64,000 nt of DNA from Pedobacter ginsengisoli (GTDB lineage: Bacteria; Bacteroidota; Bacteroidia; Sphingobacteriales; Sphingobacteriaceae), in assembly GCF_030244015.1 (NCBI RefSeq), contig NZ_JASSYX010000001.1:1-64000 (forward strand), written 5' to 3'. Below the pieces are notes generated by a model that made no database searches, was not told the DNA's origin, and was given only the letters and a program-made list of their open reading frames with translations. This document shows, one piece after another, positions 26,452 through 34,288 of this stretch. A program made the translations under genes and the position numbers. Each line of letters begins with the position of its first letter. Within the stretch, counting starts at the first letter, position 1.

Positions 26452-29250
26452 ATGGATTACCAATTTAAAGAAATAGAGCAAAAGTGGCAAAAACACTGGG
26501 CTCAGAACAGGACCTTCAAAGCAGATCAAGATACCTCAAAGCCTAAATTTTACGTCCTCGATATGTTCCCTTATCCATCAGGGGCGGGATTGCATGTAGG
26601 TCATCCCCTTGGTTACATTGCTTCAGACATATTTTCAAGATACAAGAGATTAAAAGGATTTAATGTACTACATCCAATGGGCTACGATTCTTTCGGATTG
26701 CCTGCAGAACAGTACGCGATTCAAACCGGTCAGCACCCGGCCTTAACTACCGAAACCAATATCAATACTTACCGGGGACAGCTGGATAAGATCGGTTTTT
26801 CGTTTGACTGGAGCAGAGAAGTGCGTACCAGTGATCCGGAATATTACAAATGGACACAATGGATCTTTATGCAGCTATTCAACTCCTGGTACAACCTCGA
26901 AACAGACAGGGCTGAAGATCTCACTACATTAATAGAAAAATTCAATGCCTCAGGCAGTGCTGATGTCAGGGCTGTTTGCGATGAGGATACCGCATCATTT
27001 TTGCCCAGTGACTGGGCTGCAATGACTGATAAGGAAAAGCAGGAAGAGCTTTTGAAATACCGCCTTACTTATCTGAGGGAAAGTACCGTAAACTGGTGCC
27101 CGGCCCTTGGGACAGTGCTGGCTAATGATGAAGTAAAGGACGGATATTCAGAACGCGGCGGCCATCCGGTAGAGCAGAAGAAAATGATGCAGTGGAGCAT
27201 GCGGATCTCTGCTTATGCCGAGCGATTGCTGCAAGGCTTAAATACCGTTGACTGGCCGGAGCCGGTTAAGGAGATGCAACGCAACTGGATAGGTAAAAGT
27301 GTAGGTGCAAGTGTAAGGTTTGCGATAGAAAACGCCCCTGAAGATATTGCAGATTACATAGAGGTTTTTACCACACGTGTAGATACCATATTTGGGGTTT
27401 CTTACCTGGTACTGGCTCCGGAACACGAACTCGTTTCTAAATTAACTATCCCGGAGCAATTAGTAGATGTCAACAATTATATTGCACAGACCAAAAAGAA
27501 ATCTGAACTGGACCGGATGGCTGATGTTAAAAGCGTTTCGGGGGCGTTTACCGGCAGCTATGTGATCAATCCAGTAAGCGGCGAACGGATCCAGCTTTGG
27601 ATAGCCGATTATGTATTGGCCGGATATGGAACAGGGGCGGTAATGGGTGTCCCGAGCGGAGACCAGCGGGACTGGCTGTTTGCTACCCATTTCAATTTAC
27701 CAATAGTTCAAATCCTTGATGCGCAGAAAGACATCGCACATCAGGCAGACCCTACAAAAGAAGGCAGGTATATCAATTCCGGATTTATCAACGGAATGGA
27801 TTATTCGGCGGCCGTCCAAACGTTAAATACCTGGCTGGAAGAAAAAGGAGCAGGTAAGGCAAAAATTAATTACCGTATGCGCGATGCCATTTTCGGCAGA
27901 CAACGTTACTGGGGCGAACCAATTCCGGTTTACTTTAAAGACGGGTTGCCATACCTGATCAAAGAAGAAGAACTGCCGTTAATTCTACCTGAAATTGACA
28001 AATATTTGCCAACAGCAACCGGAGAGCCACCTTTGGGCAGGGCTGAGGACTGGACTTATGACGATCAGTATGAATACGAACTGAGTACCATGCCGGGCTG
28101 GGCTGGATCAAGCTGGTACTGGTACCGTTATATGGATGCACAAAACAGGTCTGATTTTGCCTCTAAAGAAGCTATACAATATTGGAAAGACGTGGACCTG
28201 TATATCGGTGGTGCCGAACATGCTACCGGACATTTGTTGTACAGCCGTTTTTGGAACAAATTTTTAAAAGATCTTGGTTATGTACAGGAAGAAGAGCCTT
28301 TCAAAAAACTGATCAACCAGGGAATGATACAAGGGCGAAGTAACTTTGTATACCGTATTGTAGATGAAGAAGGAAGAGGCACCAATACTTTGGTTTCCTA
28401 TGGGCTGAGAAAAGAATATAAAACATCAGCCCTGCATGTTGATGTCAATATTGTTGAAAACGAAATACTGAACATAGACAAATTCAAGCTTTTCCGTCCG
28501 GAATTTGCCGATGCAGAGTTTATTCTTGAAAACGGAAAATACATCTGCGGTGTCGAAGTAGAGAAGATGTCCAAATCGAAGTTTAATGTGGTAAATCCCG
28601 ATGTGCTGATCGAGAATTATGGCGCAGACACTTTAAGGATGTACGAAATGTTCCTTGGCCCGCTGGAGCAAAGCAAACCCTGGAATACAAATGGGATAGA
28701 AGGGGTTTTTAAATTCCTTCGCAAATTCTGGCGTTTGTTTCACAATGAACAATGGATATTTAATGTAGAGGATTCAGTGCCATCAAAAGCTGAACTGAAA
28801 GCCCTGCACAAAATCATTAAAAAAGTACAGGATGACATAGAACGGTTCTCATTTAATACCTCTGTTTCAAGTTTTATGATTGCCGTAAACGAGTTAACAG
28901 ATCTAAAATGTAAGAATAGACAGGTACTGGAAGATCTTGTTGTAGTGCTTTCTCCTTATGCACCCCATATTTGTGAAGAACTTTGGGAGGCATTAGACCA
29001 TGAACCGGGAAGCCTGTCATATGCCGAATATCCTAAATTCAACCCGGTTTATATGGTAGAAGATGAATTTAGCTACCCCGTTTCTATCAATGGCAAGACC
29101 CGTTTAAATTTAAGCCTGAGCCTTTCTTTAGATACCACTGATATCGAAACAGCTGTCCTGGCCAATGAAGATGTACAAAAATATCTGGAAGGCAAGACAC
29201 CTAAAAAGGTGATTGTGGTAAAGGGCAGGATCGTAAATATTGTTATTTAA
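26452..29250 (+). CDS. leuS: Leucyl-tRNA synthetase
   Basis: Charges tRNA-Leu. The class I signatures are HVGH (48-51) and KMSKS (705-709). A CP1 editing domain follows the WCP segment ([16 protein letters not shown]). The catalytic core shows [11 protein letters not shown] and [15 protein letters not shown]. The leucine-specific insertion lies just before KMSKS. At 932 residues it is about 70 longer than the E. coli enzyme. The extra length is mainly an acidic segment around residues 145-195, usual in this phylum. ATG start. Confidence 0.98.
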   Translation: MDYQFKEIEQKWQKHWAQNRTFKADQDTSKPKFYVLDMFPYPSGAGLHVGHPLGYIASDIFSRYKRLKGFNVLHPMGYDSFGLPAEQYAIQTGQHPALTTETNINTYRGQLDKIGFSFDWSREVRTSDPEYYKWTQWIFMQLFNSWYNLETDRAEDLTTLIEKFNASGSADVRAVCDEDTASFLPSDWAAMTDKEKQEELLKYRLTYLRESTVNWCPALGTVLANDEVKDGYSERGGHPVEQKKMMQWSMRISAYAERLLQGLNTVDWPEPVKEMQRNWIGKSVGASVRFAIENAPEDIADYIEVFTTRVDTIFGVSYLVLAPEHELVSKLTIPEQLVDVNNYIAQTKKKSELDRMADVKSVSGAFTGSYVINPVSGERIQLWIADYVLAGYGTGAVMGVPSGDQRDWLFATHFNLPIVQILDAQKDIAHQADPTKEGRYINSGFINGMDYSAAVQTLNTWLEEKGAGKAKINYRMRDAIFGRQRYWGEPIPVYFKDGLPYLIKEEELPLILPEIDKYLPTATGEPPLGRAEDWTYDDQYEYELSTMPGWAGSSWYWYRYMDAQNRSDFASKEAIQYWKDVDLYIGGAEHATGHLLYSRFWNKFLKDLGYVQEEEPFKKLINQGMIQGRSNFVYRIVDEEGRGTNTLVSYGLRKEYKTSALHVDVNIVENEILNIDKFKLFRPEFADAEFILENGKYICGVEVEKMSKSKFNVVNPDVLIENYGADTLRMYEMFLGPLEQSKPWNTNGIEGVFKFLRKFWRLFHNEQWIFNVEDSVPSKAELKALHKIIKKVQDDIERFSFNTSVSSFMIAVNELTDLKCKNRQVLEDLVVVLSPYAPHICEELWEALDHEPGSLSYAEYPKFNPVYMVEDEFSYPVSINGKTRLNLSLSLSLDTTDIETAVLANEDVQKYLEGKTPKKVIVVKGRIVNIVI

Positions 29251-29385
29251 TAAAAATCTCAAATTAAATTTGGAGATATCATAGAACGTACATATATTAG
29301 CGTCATCAATAGGGATGATTATATGAGGGGAGGAAGATTTATATCGACTTCCCTTTATATTTACTGCACATCAAACTATCAGTGA

Positions 29386-29490
29386 TCAAATTTCTGATTC
29401 AATAGTCCACTTTAACTTTTCTCCACCAAATTGGAACAACCCGTCCGGGGTCACTTCGAAAGAAACCTTTTTAGATAAACGGAAGTATAC
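29386..29490 (-). pseudogene. Possible relic of a GH3-type C-terminal fibronectin-like domain
   Basis: Between two stops lie 34 sense codons with no start codon. The string KKVSFEVTPDGLFQFGGEKL followed by KW resembles the last strands of the Fn3-like domain that closes GH3 glycosidases (pattern VSF-x-VTPD-x-L-x-F). The match is from memory and short. The upstream frame is broken by a stop, so if real it is a remnant. Confidence 0.25.
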
Positions 29491-29512
29491 TTAAGGCAAA
29501 AAATAGGCGAAG

Positions 29513-29635
29513 ATGAAACTTCTGCCCGGAAAAGGCTTATGGCATTTTGGAGACAACCGGACGTACATCTCTCCAGGCACCCCCCTAGAAAAGGTTGTAA
29601 AGAAATTGAGAAAGGGTTGTGATTCTATAGGCTAG
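29513..29635 (+). CDS. Possible 40-residue ORF in the leuS / beta-helix intergenic region
   Basis: The ATG at 29513 opens 40 codons with protein-like content (GLWHFGDNRTYISPGTPLEK, then a basic KVVKKLRKG tail). An AT-rich stretch precedes it but no clear ribosome site. No family is recognised. The whole interval 29251-29705 otherwise contains only a weak hairpin just after leuS and the possible GH3 relic. It may be a fragment rather than a gene. Confidence 0.25.
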   Translation: MKLLPGKGLWHFGDNRTYISPGTPLEKVVKKLRKGCDSIG

Positions 29636-29705
29636 GATTTCTAAGTTAAAGCAGGAGATACCTCTATGACAGGGAACACTTAAAAGTGGATTGGGAGAAA
29701 TGCCA

Positions 29706-31358
29706 TTAATTAGTCTTAACCTTTATGTCCTTGAACATGAACAGATTATCGCTGATCCTTAGCGCTTTTTTGCTGGTCGTTGTGATGTTTTTTAGAATGA
29801 CCTCTTTGGTTTTGACATACGGGAACTTTTCCTTGTAGGTATTGTCGGTCATTTCCGGATTGAAATTGCTGAAAATAGCAGGCCCCTGGTAATTATCCGG
29901 ATGCATGGAATCCTCAATCCGTAGATTTTCAATGGTGATTCGTTCCGGCATATAACACGTATAACCGAAATTATGCTGACCTGAATAAGATCCGCTGATC
30001 ACAGAAGCATTGACCGGTTTGCCGTTTGCCGGCACAAAGACACAGTTGCGGATTACAAGCTCTCCCTGCCACGTACTCCCGTAGTCGGGACGCAGGTTGA
30101 CAAAGCTCCGTCCACGGCCGGTGGAATTTTCAATTGTTAAGCGTCCGCTGCCAATAGCATTGATTCCCATGTGTCCGAGGGTTGAGTTGCGGATGGTGGC
30201 ATTGGCTACCCCCTGGTGGGCATCAAACCGGGAGAGGGTACAACTGTCATAAAGAAGATTTTTGCAAAAGTTTGAACCCAGAATGCCCCAATACCTGTTG
30301 TCATTGATGTCATTGGTCTGGCTGCAATTTACGAAAGATACATTAAGCGCACGATTGACAGAAAGGTCGTAGGTGCCCATTTTGACGGGCTTACCCGCCG
30401 CACCAATAGTGCTATAGGTCCGGTGTCCTGTAAGGATGGTGTTTTTTACCGTTACGTAGGCACATTCACCGATGTTGATAAAGCCTCCGTATGGCGCACC
30501 GTGGTCTCCTTCGTCACTGATGTGGTGCTGCAGTCCGTCTACAAGCACATGGGACCGCCTGATTGCGATGTTCCGGTTATAATAGGTGTACTTTGATTCA
30601 TCTTTATTGGCAATTGTGATGAAACGGCCTCCGGTGATCTTCAGCAGGCGCTCATCAATGGGCAGAGCGGTGATACTCGTGATTTGCCCAAAGTCCCAGA
30701 TGATTGGCGCGTTTATATCCACGTTGCCGTTTTTGTCCGCGACAAAGATGTCGGTCTTCGAAGAGCCGTTGTTTTGGTTTGGCCCAAACCGGATGTATTG
30801 TTTTATATTGGAATCCGTGACCGTAATTAAACACTGGCCGGGTAAAGAAACGTCGATTTTTTTCTGGTTCCTCTTCAATGAAGATACCGTTTCCAGTTTA
30901 AACGGTTTCAGGTCCGAACTCACCGTAAAAACAGACGCACTGCGATTTTTCACTTCGGTATCATCAATGATGAAGGTCGCCGTACCGAAGTCGGTGTCTG
31001 TCCGGATGGCCGCCGTGCGATTCTTCCCTCCAATATAATAGCTAAGTCCATTGTCTGCTTTAACCGAAAGTCCGTGCATGTTGGCAAATGCATGGGTTGC
31101 GACGATAAGATCTATATCATCAGTCTTTCCATCGCCTTTGGCACCAAAGTCACTGTAGCGAACCGTTCCGGCGGCTTTAAACTTAAGAACATCCTTTGGC
31201 GATACGTTGACATGCAACTCCTCATTATCACCGGTATATACGTGGGTTTTCTGTTCCTGGGATGTGATCACTACATTATTTTCAAGTGGGGCTTGGTTCT
31301 GTGCCTGTGTCACAAATGCACAGGTTAAAAAGAAGAACATCAGGAGCGTATATCTCAT
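29706..31358 (-). CDS. Secreted right-handed parallel beta-helix protein (pectate-lyase superfamily fold)
   Basis: 550 residues from the ATG at 31358, which begins a signal peptide (MRYTLLMFFFLTCAFVTQAQ). A short N-terminal region precedes the family entry motif YSDFGAKGDGKTDDIDLI (about 75-92), as in Pectate_lyase_3-type proteins. Beta-helix coils follow, with repeated asparagine-rich turns such as TIRNSTLGHMGINAIGSGRL. It probably acts on a polysaccharide as a lyase or hydrolase, but catalytic residues cannot be assigned. The frame continues upstream for 70 codons into what looks like a deacetylase relic, so longer gene models would be wrong. Confidence 0.8.
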   Translation of the reverse strand: MRYTLLMFFFLTCAFVTQAQNQAPLENNVVITSQEQKTHVYTGDNEELHVNVSPKDVLKFKAAGTVRYSDFGAKGDGKTDDIDLIVATHAFANMHGLSVKADNGLSYYIGGKNRTAAIRTDTDFGTATFIIDDTEVKNRSASVFTVSSDLKPFKLETVSSLKRNQKKIDVSLPGQCLITVTDSNIKQYIRFGPNQNNGSSKTDIFVADKNGNVDINAPIIWDFGQITSITALPIDERLLKITGGRFITIANKDESKYTYYNRNIAIRRSHVLVDGLQHHISDEGDHGAPYGGFINIGECAYVTVKNTILTGHRTYSTIGAAGKPVKMGTYDLSVNRALNVSFVNCSQTNDINDNRYWGILGSNFCKNLLYDSCTLSRFDAHQGVANATIRNSTLGHMGINAIGSGRLTIENSTGRGRSFVNLRPDYGSTWQGELVIRNCVFVPANGKPVNASVISGSYSGQHNFGYTCYMPERITIENLRIEDSMHPDNYQGPAIFSNFNPEMTDNTYKEKFPYVKTKEVILKNITTTSKKALRISDNLFMFKDIKVKTN

Positions 31359-31568
31359 GATAAGAATTGTGTATTCACTTTTCTCATCCAGAAAAAATAT
31401 GCCCTTTGAATTTGCTGCATTTACCTTTGGGATTGTGATATCCAGCTGTGGCTCAAATGCATCGTCGCAGGTAAGTACCGTGACTGCTTTTTGATTGGAT
31501 GTTTGTTTGCTTACCCGGGTGGATGCGTTTAACTGGAACGGCAACAAAGAGATGGTCAATTGGTTCAT
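31359..31568 (-). pseudogene. N-terminal relic of a polysaccharide deacetylase (NodB-type), in frame with the beta-helix gene
   Basis: An ATG at 31568 starts 70 codons that run without a stop into the beta-helix signal peptide. Residues 28-61 read KAVTVLTCDDAFEPQLDITI then PKVNAANSKGIFFL, closely resembling the opening of NodB-domain deacetylases (pattern KA-x-x-LT-[FY]-DDA, then Q-LD-x-x-IP, then KGTFFL). The catalytic DD is kept, but everything after the first strand-helix unit is missing. Recognition is by motif memory. Confidence 0.5.
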
Positions 31569-31625
31569 TTTTATGTAGTTGGAAGATCAAAGATATGGTA
31601 GAAATTTTGAAGTAGTTATTACATT

Positions 31626-32078
31626 TCAAGTATCGGGGGAATTATTGTCGTTTTCGGAATATGGGCCTGATCGTTTTTGGATAGATGGCTTAGGATACTT
31701 TTTGAAGGTGCTGTCTAATCTGATCGCTTCTTTTAAAAGCTTTTTTATTGGATCTTCATCAATCTCCTCCGCAGTCTGGTAGATTCTATAAAAAATTTGC
31801 TTGTTGGTTCCATGGGATAGAAAGCAATCGTTGTCATTTAATTTGTGGCCATACCAAAAACCTAGAAGAACTCCTTTTTTGATCCCTCCTCTCGGAACAG
31901 TTGAGGGCCAAATAATACATATGCCTTTGTTGCCGTAAAAAAATGGAACATTGTATGATATTTTCTCTTTGCAGTATTCGGGAAGAGACTCAATAATTAT
32001 CTGTCGCAACACGTCTACAATTATTTTTTCGTCTTCAGGAAGGATAGTAAACAGATCTACAAGGTTTCTGATTTTCAT
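31626..32078 (-). CDS. DUF1801 domain-containing protein
   Basis: 150 residues, cytoplasmic. Family motifs are VDVLRQIIIESLPEYCKEKI and SYNVPFFYG followed by GICIIWPS, matching DUF1801 (YdhG-like). The C-terminal tail is polar. The ATG at 32078 is preferred over a TTG eight codons upstream. Function of the family is unknown. Single gene; 200 bp downstream of the AraC gene on the same strand. Confidence 0.8.
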   Translation of the reverse strand: MKIRNLVDLFTILPEDEKIIVDVLRQIIIESLPEYCKEKISYNVPFFYGNKGICIIWPSTVPRGGIKKGVLLGFWYGHKLNDNDCFLSHGTNKQIFYRIYQTAEEIDEDPIKKLLKEAIRLDSTFKKYPKPSIQKRSGPYSENDNNSPDT

Positions 32079-32204
32079 CGGAATTGGTTTGGTAGAATGC
32101 AAATCTCGGCAATAGGAATTGTTTCTGGAAATCTAACTGTATCGTTTGCTCAAACGGGACGCGTTCTGCCACATGCGAAAATACAATCAGCCATGCTATG
32201 GAAG

Positions 32205-32228
32205 CGACCTTGCTTCAACGCAAGGTCG
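32205..32228. other. Perfect 9-bp hairpin between AraC and DUF1801 genes
   Basis: CGACCTTGC, a 6-nt loop, then GCAAGGTCG. It lies 74 bp downstream of the AraC stop, without a T-run on either side, so it is not a canonical terminator. Confidence 0.4.
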
Positions 32229-32301
32229 GTAATTGACTGAAAATATACTAGGACACTGCTGTTTGATCAAAACAAGCTGGAACACAAGTGGGGCTTCATC
32301 T

Positions 32302-33207
32302 TTAAACCTCGCGGAAAGCCGTAGGTGTAATTGCTGTATGTTTTTTAAAAAAATGGTTGAAGTGTGCCGGTTCTTCAAAACCCAGGCAATAACTGATCTC
32401 TGATATATTCCAGCTGGTGTGCTTCAGCAGTGCCTTAGCTTCGGTGGTAAGCCGTTCTGAGATGTGCTGGGATGTGGTTTTTCCGGTGGTTTCTTTAATT
32501 GCCCGGTTCAGGTGATTCACATGCACAGCAAGCTTTTCCGCATAGTCTTTTGGTGATCGCATGCTGAATTGCTGAGATGGTGTTTCTATGGGAAATTGTC
32601 TTTCAAGCAGTTCGTTGAAAACTGCGGTAATCCGGGTATTGGCATCAGTATGCTGGTAGATACGTTCGGTGGGCTGCATCTTTAGTGCCACATGAATCAG
32701 TTCGGTCACATGGTTGCGGATCAGGTCAAATTTAAAACGATAATCGGAATTGATCTCGGTTATGACCTTCTCAAAGATCTGAACAATCAGGCCTTCCTGC
32801 TCCGTATCCAGGCTATACGACGGTTTCCCCGAGGGCATAAACATAGGCAGATCTTTAATGTTGCTCCTTAGGTTTTCGGTAAAGAATGCTTCTTTGAAAA
32901 TGCAAAAATAACCGGTTGCCTCCGCAGATGCGGGCTGCCAGGTATAGGGGACCTGTGGATTGAAAAACATCAGAGCTGTCCCTGATGTTTCGATGCTTTT
33001 GTCTGCATAATGATAGATGCTTTTACCGCGGATCATACTGATCTTATAAAAATCCCTGCGGCTGTATTTTACCGGAACGTTACCTCCGATATCTGCACAA
33101 TCCTCAAGCTTGAAGACATTAAAATGTGACCCGTCACTCCAGCCTTCAGGCAACCAGTTGAGCTTATGCTGGTAAAATTCCGCTAAACTTTCAGTACGGT
33201 TAATCAT
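32302..33207 (-). CDS. AraC-family transcriptional regulator
   Basis: 301 residues. An N-terminal cupin-like sensing region (~30-160; TSGTALMFFNPQVPYTWQP) precedes a C-terminal double helix-turn-helix (~205-300; AKALLKHTSWNISEISYCLGF, then FNHFFKKHTAITPTAFRE). It follows the SDR gene by 16 bp on the same strand, so the two are probably co-transcribed and the regulator likely controls that small operon. The effector is unknown. Confidence 0.92.
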   Translation of the reverse strand: MINRTESLAEFYQHKLNWLPEGWSDGSHFNVFKLEDCADIGGNVPVKYSRRDFYKISMIRGKSIYHYADKSIETSGTALMFFNPQVPYTWQPASAEATGYFCIFKEAFFTENLRSNIKDLPMFMPSGKPSYSLDTEQEGLIVQIFEKVITEINSDYRFKFDLIRNHVTELIHVALKMQPTERIYQHTDANTRITAVFNELLERQFPIETPSQQFSMRSPKDYAEKLAVHVNHLNRAIKETTGKTTSQHISERLTTEAKALLKHTSWNISEISYCLGFEEPAHFNHFFKKHTAITPTAFREV

Positions 33208-33223
33208 ATTTCAAATATAAGAT

Positions 33224-34066
33224 TTATACATCAAATGCAGTAGCTGTGGCTGTAGCGTGCATTTTTTCCAAATCGGCTTTAATGAGGGCTATCTTTGCTT
33301 CGGCGAGGTCATAAGCATCCTGGCCAAGGAAAAGATGGAGTGGTGGCTGTTCCTGTCCGGCTACTGCGATCATCTCTCTGGCTGCTTTTTCCGGATCTCC
33401 CTGCTGGATTCCATTGATGCTGTTTTGGTGTGTGTCCTGAATTTCTCTTACATTCTGATATTCTTGTATCGGGTTTTGAGGCACACCAAGGGAAGACGCC
33501 TCAAGGAAGCTGGTGCGGAAATAGCCGGGAGATACGATAGTGACATGAATACCAAAGGGCTTAACTTCCGCTGCAAGGGATTCTGAAAAACCGTGTACTG
33601 CAAATTTTGTCGCGCAATAAATCCCAAAACCAGGAAAAGCACCTGAAAATCCACCAATGGACGCAATATTAAAGATATGTCCTGATTTTTGTTTGCGCAA
33701 CAGCGGCATGGCAGTGCGGATTACATTTAAGGAACCAAATACATTGATTTCAAAGTTTTGTCTCGCTTCTGCGTCGGTGAGTTCTTCAAGTGCACCTGTC
33801 AATCCGTAACCGGCGTTGTTGACGATTACATCTATATTGCCGAAATATGCAGCGGTCTGATTTATTGCTTCTTCAACACTGCTTTCGTCAGTAAGATCTA
33901 CCTCCAGTGGCAGGAAATTGTCGTTCTTTTCGCCGATTGCTTTTTGAAGCTCACTAACACTTCTTGAAGTTGCCGCTACTGCATAGCCTTTTTTTAATAA
34001 AGTTTTTATCAGGATAAGTCCCAGTCCTTTGGAGGCTCCGGTAATGAACCATATTTTCTTTTTCAT
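33224..34066 (-). CDS. Short-chain dehydrogenase/reductase
   Basis: 280 residues. The Rossmann motif TGASKGLG is at 9-16, NNAG at 83-86, and the catalytic Ser136, Tyr150 and Lys154 (YCATK). This is the classical SDR pattern, with a C-terminal region typical of uncharacterised oxidoreductases in AraC-linked pairs. Substrate unknown. The ATG at 34066 begins the nucleotide-binding fold; a longer frame upstream adds 32 non-family residues. A TAACTTTG element precedes this ATG. Confidence 0.93.
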   Translation of the reverse strand: MKKKIWFITGASKGLGLILIKTLLKKGYAVAATSRSVSELQKAIGEKNDNFLPLEVDLTDESSVEEAINQTAAYFGNIDVIVNNAGYGLTGALEELTDAEARQNFEINVFGSLNVIRTAMPLLRKQKSGHIFNIASIGGFSGAFPGFGIYCATKFAVHGFSESLAAEVKPFGIHVTIVSPGYFRTSFLEASSLGVPQNPIQEYQNVREIQDTHQNSINGIQQGDPEKAAREMIAVAGQEQPPLHLFLGQDAYDLAEAKIALIKADLEKMHATATATAFDV

Positions 34067-34086
34067 ATACTTGTTTTTTGATACCC

Positions 34087-34094
34087 CAAAGTTA
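34087..34094 (-). promoter_or_regulatory. -7 element TAACTTTG for the SDR-AraC operon
   Basis: Perfect TAnnTTTG on the minus strand, 20 bp upstream of the SDR ATG. No -33 TTG at the usual distance. Confidence 0.45.
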
Positions 34095-34288
34095 CCTGGG
34101 AGTTGTAGGTGCCGTTTGCGCCATTCAAGCCAATACTTGTAGAAATCAAACAATCGGATCAATGAAAAATCATTCGCCGATGAAATAATCCCTTTTACCG
34201 TTAGGGAATTGTCAATTGTCTAAATTGTATGGATACTGAATGTAACAATCCCGACCTTGCGCCGACTAATTGAAGAAACTTAAATTTT

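Noticed and set aside
33224-34162. Longer SDR frame starting at 34162
   Set aside because: The extra 32 residues precede the usual MKKKIWFITGASKG start and would place the -7 element inside the coding region.
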